Shown here: positions 32,041 through 38,204 of the stretch, in pieces
Position numbering within the stretch: position 1 is the stretch's first letter
Layout: every line of letters begins with the position of its first letter
Assembly (NCBI GenBank): GCA_052144935.1
Contig: JBKQPR010000163.1
Location: 1-38,204 of the forward strand
Length of the DNA: 38,204 bases
Source: JOPF133 sp052144935
GTDB taxonomy: Bacteria; Acidobacteriota; Terriglobia; Bryobacterales; Bryobacteraceae
Reading direction: 5' to 3'
Notes under the pieces: generated by a model
What the model was told of the DNA's origin: nothing
What the model saw: the letters and a program-made list of their open reading frames with translations, nothing else
Databases searched by the model: none
Translations under genes and position numbers: made by a program

Positions 32041-32124
32041 CAATTTGTTCCCTCACGATCTGGCTTCGCCCAAATCACGTTTCGCACGGAGGGCGGTTGG
32101 GGGTAAGGCCTTCCTCTTTCCTAC

Positions 32125-32155
32125 AGAGTGTGATAACGCGTGGTTATCACACTCT
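32125..32155. repeat. Perfect 13-bp inverted repeat after the kinase gene
   Basis: AGAGTGTGATAAC at 32125-32137 is followed by GCGTG and then GTTATCACACTCT at 32143-32155. No T-run immediately follows, so it is not a classical terminator; it could be a protein-binding site or a rho-independent-like hairpin. It lies 85 bp past the kinase stop. Confidence 0.7.
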
Positions 32156-32195
32156 TTCCGCCGCTTCCCACCAGCCTTGCTGGCCGGATCCCCTT

Positions 32196-32776
32196 GGCCC
32201 CTGTTAGCGCCGGGTTAAAAGAGCGGCGTTTCCGCCGGTTTTGACGCCGGGGAAGCTGGCCCCCCATTGGCGGGGACGCGGTATGCACTCTACACAAGAT
32301 CCTAAATTCAACTTGGCGCCACCGTGGTGCCGGCGCTACCATCGAGCTTGCGCCAACTGGTCGAGTTCTCGCGGACGGGCTTTCGGACGTGCGCGGTGTT
32401 CTTGATGCAGGACCGCGACACCCAGAGCGTTCATAGTCTGTACGGCTTCAACACAGCCCAGCTCATCCCGCCTGATCAGGCGCAGCGTGATGCGGGCAAC
32501 GCCGACAGCGCCGGTGAACTCTACCTGGTGATCGAGTTGGTCCGGCCGGACATCAAGCACCTTCAGGATTCCACTGTTCCTGCTCATGTTGACGGCGCAG
32601 GAGGGTCGCCTACAGATTGACACCGACGCTTCGCTGAACACGGGTGGGCAAGGCTGCGCAACGGCCGCGGCGCCGTATTGGTGTGCCCCGGTGGCCGATT
32701 CCTGAGCATTCCGGAGCCCCTGCCGGCGTCAAAACCGGCGGGATTGCTGCTGTTCTAAACCGGCGCTAACATTGGC
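32196..32776. mobile_element. Segment bounded by ~55-bp inverted repeats, MITE-like
   Basis: The left end (32196-32250) contains TGTTAGCGCCGG and CGCCGGTTTTGACGCCGG. The right end (32721-32776) contains the same two motifs in reverse order on the other strand, CCGGCGTCAAAACCGGCG and CCGGCGCTAACATTGGCC. The identity between the two ends is roughly three quarters. The 581-bp segment has no transposase; the frames inside (for example 32324-32620) match nothing I know. It may be a miniature element or a pair of repeats flanking a deleted gene. No target-site duplication was clear. Confidence 0.5.
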
Positions 32777-33227
32777 CCCCTCTGCCCAAGCGCATCCTCC
32801 ACTCTGCGCCCCCCGCCACGCCCGTAGGACCGGGCTACCCTTCTTCGGTGACAAAGCTGGCCCGCCCGGATCTCCCTTCCCTCCCGCCACTTACCGCCGC
32901 GGCCCGCCGGCCGGCGCGGTCTCCCATGCTACATATGGGGTGAGGAACGCGCATGTCCCGGTCAATCACCTGCGAAAAACACTCCTTGCCCTTCCCGTTC
33001 GCGCCGTCGCGCGCGATTTCCCAAACGAACCGATTTTCAATGCACAACCCCAACTCCTTCAACCGCTTAACCCCTCCCCAATCGAACCCATTTTGCCCCT
33101 GGAAACCCCCGCTCCGCCCGCCGCCCCGCCCCACACCAAATCCCCCCCATCCCCCCTCCTGCGGGCACGCCCCGCCCGCCGCCCACGATATACTGGTATT
33201 TAAGACTCAACGTTACCGGATCGCCCT
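32777..33227. other. C-rich region upstream of the haem operon
   Basis: 451 nt of strongly C-rich plus-strand sequence with no sure gene. The minus strand at about 32920-33100 reads FDWGGVKRLKELGLCIENRF and VWEIARDGANGKGKECFSQV, a peptide that feels conserved but has no start or stop where a real gene would need them. A TATACT at 33189-33194 may be the -10 box of the haem operon. Confidence 0.4.
33189..33194 (+). promoter_or_regulatory. Possible -10 box of the haem operon
   Basis: TATACT lies 33 bp before the start codon of hemX at 33228. No matching -35 box is obvious in the C-rich sequence upstream, so this is only a suggestion. Confidence 0.3.
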
Positions 33228-34046
33228 ATGGATGAAATGAGCGTCATCTGGCTGCGCGTGGCCGCCGCGCTGTACTCGCTAGGCCTCCTGCACGCCATTC
33301 TGACCCTGGTACGCCGCCGCGAGCACCTCTTCCGGGTGGCCCTCGGCGCCTTCTCCGTCGGGGCGGTTTTCCACTTCGTCTCCATCATCGAAGAGGGCCT
33401 GCGCTATAACCGCTGCCCCATCGGCAACTTCTACGAGACGCTTTCCATGTGCGCCTTCCTGGTGGTCGTGCTGTACCTCTTTATCCACTGGCGCTACAAA
33501 CTGGAAAGCCTCAGCGTGTTTATTTTTCCGCTGGTCTTCGTCATGGCGCTGGTCGCCACCATGGCCAATCCGGTCAGCACCTGGTCCAACCCGCTGGTGC
33601 GCAGCGTCTGGCTCACGGTGCATATCGTTCTGGTGCTGCTGGGCATCGCCGCGCTGCTGTTTACAGCGGTGGCTTCGCTGCTGTACCTCGTTCAGGAGCG
33701 CGAGCTGAAGGCCAAGAAGCCGCGCAAGTTTTACTACCGGCTGCCGGCTCTGGGGACGCTCGACGACCTGATCTCCAGCTCCATGGCCACCGGGTTCGTG
33801 CTGATGACCCTGGCGGTGATCGCCGCCAGCACCTGGGCCTTCATCGAGCACAAGACCGGCTGGATCCGCCAGCCCGCCATCGGCATCAGCTTCTTCACCT
33901 GGGGAATTTACATGGCGCTGGTGTTCCTGCGCACCACCGCCGGATGGCGCGGGAAGAAGGCCGCCATCATGACCGTCGCAGTGCTTGGATTTTCGGCCAT
34001 CACCTGGATCGCTCACGCGCGGCTGGGTTTTCTGTTATCACGATGA
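33228..34046 (+). CDS. hemX: HemX/CcsA-family membrane protein
   Basis: A 272-residue protein with about eight membrane segments (for example VAAALYSLGLLHAILTLV, FLVVVLYLFIHW, VFIFPLVFVMALVATM, TVHIVLVLLGIAALLF). Conserved features of the CcsA/HemX family are VFHFVSIIEEG, HWRY, WLTVHIV with the haem-ligand-type His, and ISFFTWGIYMALVF near the end, the tryptophan-rich part. In B. subtilis HemX lowers glutamyl-tRNA reductase, and here its gene is overlapped by hemA (ATGA), so a similar control is likely. A cytochrome c biogenesis role is the alternative. Confidence 0.85.
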   Translation: MDEMSVIWLRVAAALYSLGLLHAILTLVRRREHLFRVALGAFSVGAVFHFVSIIEEGLRYNRCPIGNFYETLSMCAFLVVVLYLFIHWRYKLESLSVFIFPLVFVMALVATMANPVSTWSNPLVRSVWLTVHIVLVLLGIAALLFTAVASLLYLVQERELKAKKPRKFYYRLPALGTLDDLISSSMATGFVLMTLAVIAASTWAFIEHKTGWIRQPAIGISFFTWGIYMALVFLRTTAGWRGKKAAIMTVAVLGFSAITWIAHARLGFLLSR

Positions 34047-35308
34047 AGCTCCTGGTCACCGGCGTGAGTCACAAGACCGCACCCGTCGAGGTGCGCGAAT
34101 GTCTCGCGTTCCGGGAGGAAAGCATACCGCCGGCGCTGGCCGATTTGAAATCGCGCGAGGGCATCGCCGAAGCGGTGATTCTTTCCACCTGCAACCGCGT
34201 GGAGATCACGGTCACTACCGAAGACTCCGCCGATCCGCAGGCCATTGTGGACGCTTTTCTGGCCGACCTCAAAGGCGTCAGCCCGCAAACCATCGGGCCG
34301 CACATCTACCGCCACGAAGGCCGCGAGGCCATCCATCACCTCTTCCGCGTGGCCGCCAGCCTGGATTCCATGGTGGTCGGCGAGCCGCAGATTCTGGGCC
34401 AGCTCAAAACCGCCTATGCCGCGGCCAAGGATGCCGGCGCGGTCTGCGGCTGGCTCGAAGGGCTGCTCACCCGCGCCTTCAGCGTGGCCAAGCGGGTGCG
34501 CTCGGAAACCGGCATCGGCCAGATGGCGGTCTCCATCAGCTATGCGGCGGTGGAGCTGGCGCGCAAGATCTTCGGCTCGCTGAATAACCGCACGGTGATG
34601 ATCGTCGGGGCGGGGAAGATGTCGGAGCTGGCGGCGCGCCACCTGCGGCGTTCGGGGGCCTCGCACGTCTTCGTCACCAATCGCACGCACGAGCGCGCCC
34701 TCCAGATGGCCCAGCTTTTTCAGGGCACGCCGGTCGAATACACGCGCTTCGTGAGCATGCTGCCCGAGGTGGATATCGTGATCGCCTCTTCGGGCGCGCC
34801 GCACTACATCCTGCGCAAGGACGACATGCAGCGTGTGATCGCCGCCCGCCGCAACCGGCCCATGTTCCTGATCGATATCGCCGTGCCGCGCAATATCGAG
34901 CCGTCCGTCAACCAGATCGACAACGTCTTTCTGTACGATATCGACGACCTGCAGGAAGTGGTCAACGCCAATTTGCGCGAGCGCATGAAAGAGGCCGACC
35001 ACGCCGAGGCTCTCGTCGCCGAAGAGGTCGAGCGCATGATGGCGCGGCTCAAAGTGGCTGAAGTGACTCCCACCATCGTGGGCCTGCAAGGGCAGCTCGA
35101 ACAGATTCGCGCCGGCGAGATGGACAAGGTGCGGCGCAAATTCGGCCCCTTCACGCCCGAGCAGGAGCAGGCCATGGAGGCGCTCACCCGCGGCATCGTG
35201 AACAAGATCGCGCACGGTCCCATCTCCGAACTGCGCAACCACGCCGGGAACCCCGAGGGCGCGCACGTGGTGGCGTTCATCCGAAAGGCATTCCATCTTC
35301 AGGACTGA
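34043..35308 (+). CDS. hemA: Glutamyl-tRNA reductase
   Basis: A 421-residue enzyme that reduces glutamyl-tRNA to glutamate-1-semialdehyde, the first committed step of tetrapyrrole synthesis by the C5 route. The nucleophile is C50 in ILSTCNRVE. Other motifs are HLFRVAASLDSMVVGEPQIL, VRSETGIGQMAVSISYAAVE, MIVGAGKMSELAARHL (NADPH-binding Rossmann loop) and FLIDIAVPRNIEP. The ATG at 34043 overlaps the hemX stop. It is the second gene of the haem operon, 3 nt before hemC. Confidence 0.96.
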   Translation: MKLLVTGVSHKTAPVEVRECLAFREESIPPALADLKSREGIAEAVILSTCNRVEITVTTEDSADPQAIVDAFLADLKGVSPQTIGPHIYRHEGREAIHHLFRVAASLDSMVVGEPQILGQLKTAYAAAKDAGAVCGWLEGLLTRAFSVAKRVRSETGIGQMAVSISYAAVELARKIFGSLNNRTVMIVGAGKMSELAARHLRRSGASHVFVTNRTHERALQMAQLFQGTPVEYTRFVSMLPEVDIVIASSGAPHYILRKDDMQRVIAARRNRPMFLIDIAVPRNIEPSVNQIDNVFLYDIDDLQEVVNANLRERMKEADHAEALVAEEVERMMARLKVAEVTPTIVGLQGQLEQIRAGEMDKVRRKFGPFTPEQEQAMEALTRGIVNKIAHGPISELRNHAGNPEGAHVVAFIRKAFHLQD

Positions 35309-35311
35309 TTC

Positions 35312-36211
35312 ATGCTGGTGATCGCATCGCGCGGTTCGCAGCTTGCCCTTTGGCAGGCCCGGTGGGTGCAGGCGCAACTGGCGGCGCGCGGGCACGACAG
35401 CGTCATCGAGATTATCAAGACCACCGGCGACAAGATCACCGATGTGCCGCTGGCCATGGTGGGCGGCAAGGGCCTGTTCACGAAGGAAATTGAAGAGGCC
35501 CTCCTGGATGGGCGCGCCGACCTGGCCGTGCACAGCCTGAAGGATCTGCCCACTGAGCTGCCCGAGGGCCTGGCCCTGGCGGCGGTGCCCGAGCGCGAGG
35601 ACCCGCACGACGCCATCGCAGGCAAGCGCCTGGCCGAGCTGCCCCAGGGCGCGCGGGTGGGCACCAGCTCGCTGCGGCGCGCGGCGCAGTTGCGCAACCT
35701 GCGGCCTGATCTAACCATCGAATCGGTGCGCGGCAACCTGGACACGCGCTTGCGCAAGCTGGATGAGGGCCAGTACGACGCCGTGGTGCTGGCGGCGGCG
35801 GGGTTGAAGCGGCTGGGGTGGGCGGGCCGGATCGCGGAGATTCTGCCCAGCGAAGTGATGTGCCCCGCCGTGGGGCAGGGCGCGCTGGCGATTGAGACGC
35901 GCACCGTCGGCGCCGGCCGCGATGCCTGCGCGGCTCTGGACCATCAAGAGACCCACTATGCGGTGACCGCCGAGCGCGGTCTGCTGGCGGCCTTGGGCGG
36001 CGGATGCCAGGTGCCCATCGGCGCGCACGCCAGCGCGCGTGAGGGGCGGCTGACGCTGGTGGCGCTGGTAGCCTCGCCGGATGGCTCCGAGGTGGTGCGC
36101 GGCGCGACCAACGGAGCCCTGGCGCACGCCGAGGCGCTCGGACGTGCGCTGGGCGCGGACTTGCTGGCGCGCGGCGCGCGGCGCATTCTGGAGGCCGTCG
36201 AGGGGGCATGA
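35312..36211 (+). CDS. hemC: Porphobilinogen deaminase (hydroxymethylbilane synthase)
   Basis: A 299-residue enzyme that joins four porphobilinogens into hydroxymethylbilane. It starts LVIASRGSQLALWQA, has KTTGDKITDVPLAMVGGKGL, DLAVHSLKDLPTELPEGL, GTSSLRRAAQLR and SVRGNLDTRLRKLD, and the dipyrromethane-cofactor Cys C232 in LGGGCQVPIGAHA. Length is normal. It is separated from hemA by 3 nt and its stop overlaps the next start (ATGA). Confidence 0.97.
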   Translation: MLVIASRGSQLALWQARWVQAQLAARGHDSVIEIIKTTGDKITDVPLAMVGGKGLFTKEIEEALLDGRADLAVHSLKDLPTELPEGLALAAVPEREDPHDAIAGKRLAELPQGARVGTSSLRRAAQLRNLRPDLTIESVRGNLDTRLRKLDEGQYDAVVLAAAGLKRLGWAGRIAEILPSEVMCPAVGQGALAIETRTVGAGRDACAALDHQETHYAVTAERGLLAALGGGCQVPIGAHASAREGRLTLVALVASPDGSEVVRGATNGALAHAEALGRALGADLLARGARRILEAVEGA

Positions 36212-37869
36212 GCGATGAAAAACGGTTGGCAGGCGGGTTGGCAGGCGAAAGCGCCTGCCCCACCTGGGCTGCCGATCAGGTAGACAGTGGGTTGACAGGC
36301 GCTGCCGGCCAAAGTGGGGCAGGCGCTTCCGCCTGCCAACCCACCTGCCAACCCGCCAATCCCCAACCCGCCACCGTCTACCTCGTCGGCGCCGGCCCCG
36401 GCGATCCCGACCTGCTGACCATCCGCGGGCGGCGCATTCTCGAACAGGCCGGCGCGGTGCTCTTCGACCACCTGGCCCCCCAGGCCCTCCTGGCGCTGGC
36501 ACCCGCGGCGGCCGAGCGGATCTATGTGGGCAAGAAGAAATCGGCCCACGCCTTCACCCAGGAAGAAATCTGCGCCATGCTGATCGAGCGGGCCCGGCGC
36601 GGCGTGACGGTGGTGCGCCTCAAGGGCGGCGACCCGTTTCTCTTCGGCCGCGGCGGCGAGGAGGCCGAGGCGCTGGCCGACGCCGGTATCCCTTTTGAAG
36701 TGGTGCCGGGAGTCACCACGCCTCTGGGCATCGCGGCTTACACCGGCGTGCCTCTGACCCACCGCGAGCACACTTCGGCCGTCACCTTCGTCACCGGCCA
36801 CGCCGTGGAGCAGATCGACTGGGCCAAGGTAGGCCACGCCGAAACCCTCGTCATTTTCATGGGCCTCACCACCTTCCCCCAGATCGCGCGGGAGCTGATC
36901 GCGCGCGGCCGTGCCCCGGATACTCCCGCCATGGCCGTGCGCTGGGCCACCCGTCCCGATCAGGAAACCATCGTTGGCACGCTGGCCACGCTGCCCGCGT
37001 TGATCGCCGGCGCCCGCATGAAGCCGCCCGCCACCATCGTGGTGGGGGAAGTGGTGCGGCTGCGCGACAAGCTGGATTGGTACGGCCGGCTGCCGCTCAG
37101 GGGCCGGCGCATCGTGGTGACCCGCGCCAAGGGGCAGGCCGACGCCCTGGTCGAAAAGTTGCGCGCGCTGGGCGCCCAGGCCATCGAGCTGCCCACCATC
37201 GAGATCGTCCCGGCTGCCGGGCCGGGAGGGCACCCCGGCCCGCTCGACCGCGCCATCGCCGATCTGGCCTTCTACGACTGGCTGATCTTCACCTCCGCCA
37301 ACGGGGTCCGCTGTTTCGTCGAGCGGTTGGACGCTTCCACCTCGGATTGGCGGCAGCTTCGCGCGAAGATCTGCGCCATCGGTCCGGCCACCCGCGCGGC
37401 CGTGGAAGCGCTGCACCTGAAGGTGGACCTGATGGGCCGGGAATACGTGGCCGAAGGGCTGCTGGAGGCTTTCGGTGCGTACGACCTGCGCGGCTGCCGC
37501 ATCCTGCTCCCGCGGGCCGCCGTGGCGCGCGACCTGGTCCCCACCGAGCTGGCCAAACGCGGCGCGCAGGTGGACGTGGTGGAGGCCTATCGCACGGTGA
37601 TTCCGGCAGGCCTCGCGCAAAGGGCGCAGGCGCTCGGCGCGGTGGATTGCGTGACCTTCACCAGCTCCTCGACGGTCGAGAACTTCGCGGCAGCGGTGGG
37701 TCCGGCCCTGGCAGGATTCCTGGCCGGGACCAAGGTCGTGACCATCGGACCGGTCACCACCAGGACGGCCCGCGCGCTGGGGATCGAAGTGACGGCGCAG
37801 GCGCGCACCTACACCATTGACGGTCTGGTGGAGGCCCTCCTGGAAGTGTACGGCGCGGCCCCCCTCTAG
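36208..37869 (+). CDS. cobA-hemD: Fused uroporphyrinogen-III C-methyltransferase and uroporphyrinogen-III synthase
   Basis: A 553-residue fusion. Residues about 56-300 are SUMT/CobA: TVYLVGAGPGDPDLLTIRG, VVRLKGGDPFLFGRGGEEAE, VVPGVTTPLGIAAYTGVPL and MGLTTFPQIARELI; it methylates uroporphyrinogen III at C2 and C7 towards sirohaem/B12. Residues about 310-553 are HemD, which closes hydroxymethylbilane to uroporphyrinogen III: GRRIVVTRAKGQADALVEKL, FTSANGVRCFVERL, VTFTSSSTVENFAAAVG. CobA-HemD fusions are known in several phyla. The first 54 residues (RLAGGLAGESACPTWA and so on) are not family sequence but come from a repeat (36224-36353). An internal start after the repeat may be used instead. 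Last gene of the operon. Confidence 0.93.
   Translation: MSDEKRLAGGLAGESACPTWAADQVDSGLTGAAGQSGAGASACQPTCQPANPQPATVYLVGAGPGDPDLLTIRGRRILEQAGAVLFDHLAPQALLALAPAAAERIYVGKKKSAHAFTQEEICAMLIERARRGVTVVRLKGGDPFLFGRGGEEAEALADAGIPFEVVPGVTTPLGIAAYTGVPLTHREHTSAVTFVTGHAVEQIDWAKVGHAETLVIFMGLTTFPQIARELIARGRAPDTPAMAVRWATRPDQETIVGTLATLPALIAGARMKPPATIVVGEVVRLRDKLDWYGRLPLRGRRIVVTRAKGQADALVEKLRALGAQAIELPTIEIVPAAGPGGHPGPLDRAIADLAFYDWLIFTSANGVRCFVERLDASTSDWRQLRAKICAIGPATRAAVEALHLKVDLMGREYVAEGLLEAFGAYDLRGCRILLPRAAVARDLVPTELAKRGAQVDVVEAYRTVIPAGLAQRAQALGAVDCVTFTSSSTVENFAAAVGPALAGFLAGTKVVTIGPVTTRTARALGIEVTAQARTYTIDGLVEALLEVYGAAPL
36224..36353. repeat. Inverted REP-like pair with 12-bp tandem units in the cobA-hemD 5' end
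   Basis: On the left GGTTGGCAGGCG occurs twice (36224-36235, 36236-36247), followed by the hairpin GGCAGGCGAAAGCGCCTGCC. On the right, after GGGGCAGGCGCTTCCGCC, the inverse units CGCCTGCCAACC and CACCTGCCAACC follow (36330-36341, 36342-36353). The whole resembles a paired REP/BIME element read through in frame, giving the odd N-terminal extension of the fusion protein. Confidence 0.85.
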
Positions 37870-37883
37870 CGTGGGGCAGGGCC

Positions 37884-37903
37884 CAGGGGGCGCCCCTGTT
37901 TTT
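37884..37903 (+). terminator. Rho-independent terminator after the haem operon
   Basis: CAGGGG (37884-37889), loop GCG, CCCCTG (37893-37898), then five T (37899-37903). It lies 15 nt past the cobA-hemD stop codon and is the clearest terminator in the window. Confidence 0.75.
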
Positions 37904-38204
37904 CGTCGTCCGCCAACCGCCGGCCCACTTCACCAGACGGCAGACCACAAACGACGATTGCCCGCCCCGCAGAGCAGCATAGCCGCGGCGGCAGCGGCCT
38001 CAACTACACCGCAGGGATGAAGGGTCATCTGTGGGCGCACGAGCTAGGGTTGAAGGACTTTGGGCAGCATGCCGAGAAGAGTAACAATCCTCCGGCAGAG
38101 CCGGAGGCTTTTGCGGTTGCTGGCCCCTCAAAGGGGCCTGATCGCAACCGCTCAAAAACCGGTCCCGCGCGCCGCACGCTGCTGATCGGGCCGGTTGCGC
38201 CCGA
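37904..38204. other. Right-edge region, no gene seen
   Basis: About 300 nt with no recognisable gene up to the window edge; it contains the two hairpins at 38089-38151. Confidence 0.4.
38089..38151. repeat. Two adjacent hairpins near the right edge
   Basis: CCTCCGGC (38089-38096), AGA, GCCGGAGG (38100-38107), then CTTTT: a terminator-like hairpin. Next GCGGTTGC (38113-38120) and GGCCCCT (38122-38128) pair with AGGGGCC (38132-38138) and GCAACCGC (38144-38151), a second, two-part stem. The pair may end a transcript or belong to an IS end or REP element extending to the right. Confidence 0.65.

Noticed and set aside
34013..35608. 531-residue minus-strand frame across hemA and hemC.
   Set aside because: Antisense shadow of two unmistakable haem genes.
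35956..37620. 554-residue minus-strand frame across hemC and cobA-hemD.
   Set aside because: Antisense shadow; Arg/Gly/His-rich and without family motifs.
1..38204. All frameshifts as sequencing errors.
   Set aside because: Cannot be excluded for single indels, but several lesions are substitutions creating stops, or large truncations, and long housekeeping genes show no indels.

Overview
The window looks like a piece of a high-GC acidobacterial chromosome of the Bryobacterales / Candidatus Solibacter type. I infer this from remnants of two protein families named from that lineage (a TIGR03437-type C-terminal domain and a DUF3738/TIGR03435 protein), a secreted beta-propeller paired with a small cytochrome, many toxin-antitoxin (TA) genes, and intergenic repeats familiar from Acidobacteria. 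No rRNA, tRNA, CRISPR array or recognisable transposase was seen.

Layout. 0-3.2 kb: an HU-like DNA-binding protein, a broken cupin gene, a TA pair with a damaged toxin, and rhamnulokinase. 3.2-4.6 kb: DUF309 protein and a truncated Tat-exported protein that looks like the start of an alpha-L-rhamnosidase, cut at a perfect 10 x 12-bp tandem repeat. 4.6-12.4 kb: nine-haem periplasmic cytochrome, SEC-C protein, serine hydrolase, a lipocalin-sized hypothetical protein, a decayed gene, and a coupled cytochrome / YVTN beta-propeller pair. 12.6-14.0 kb: a stray C-terminal piece of fumarylacetoacetase, a secreted protein, and a DUF4160/DUF2442 pair. 14.1-18.1 kb: glutamate-semialdehyde dehydrogenase, a striking palindrome array, MBL-fold hydrolase, YtxH-like and DUF2007 proteins. 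18.1-21.6 kb: a tandem 925-bp duplication carrying two PIN TA pairs with broken toxins, a MerR-TPR protein, and two gene fragments. 21.6-25.0 kb: an overlapping operon hmgA / unknown 285-aa gene / fahA for homogentisate (tyrosine/phenylalanine) breakdown. 25.2-26.7 kb: acyl-lipid desaturase and a nonsense-mutated lipoprotein. 26.7-32.8 kb: an accessory island with four consecutive TA modules, a Ser/Thr kinase fused to an unusual C-terminal domain, and an inverted-repeat-bounded segment. 33.2-37.9 kb: an intact haem operon hemX-hemA-hemC-cobA/hemD ending in a good terminator.

Two themes run through the window. First, core metabolic genes (haem, homogentisate, proline/glutamate, desaturase, rhamnulokinase) are intact, while about fourteen accessory genes are frameshifted, interrupted by stops or truncated; in five TA pairs the toxin is broken and the antitoxin is intact. 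Second, short repeats have entered coding sequence: five separate genes carry 12-bp tandem repeats, which keep the frame because 12 is a multiple of three, and a four-unit array near 16 kb alternates two versions of an 18-bp palindrome whose arms change together.
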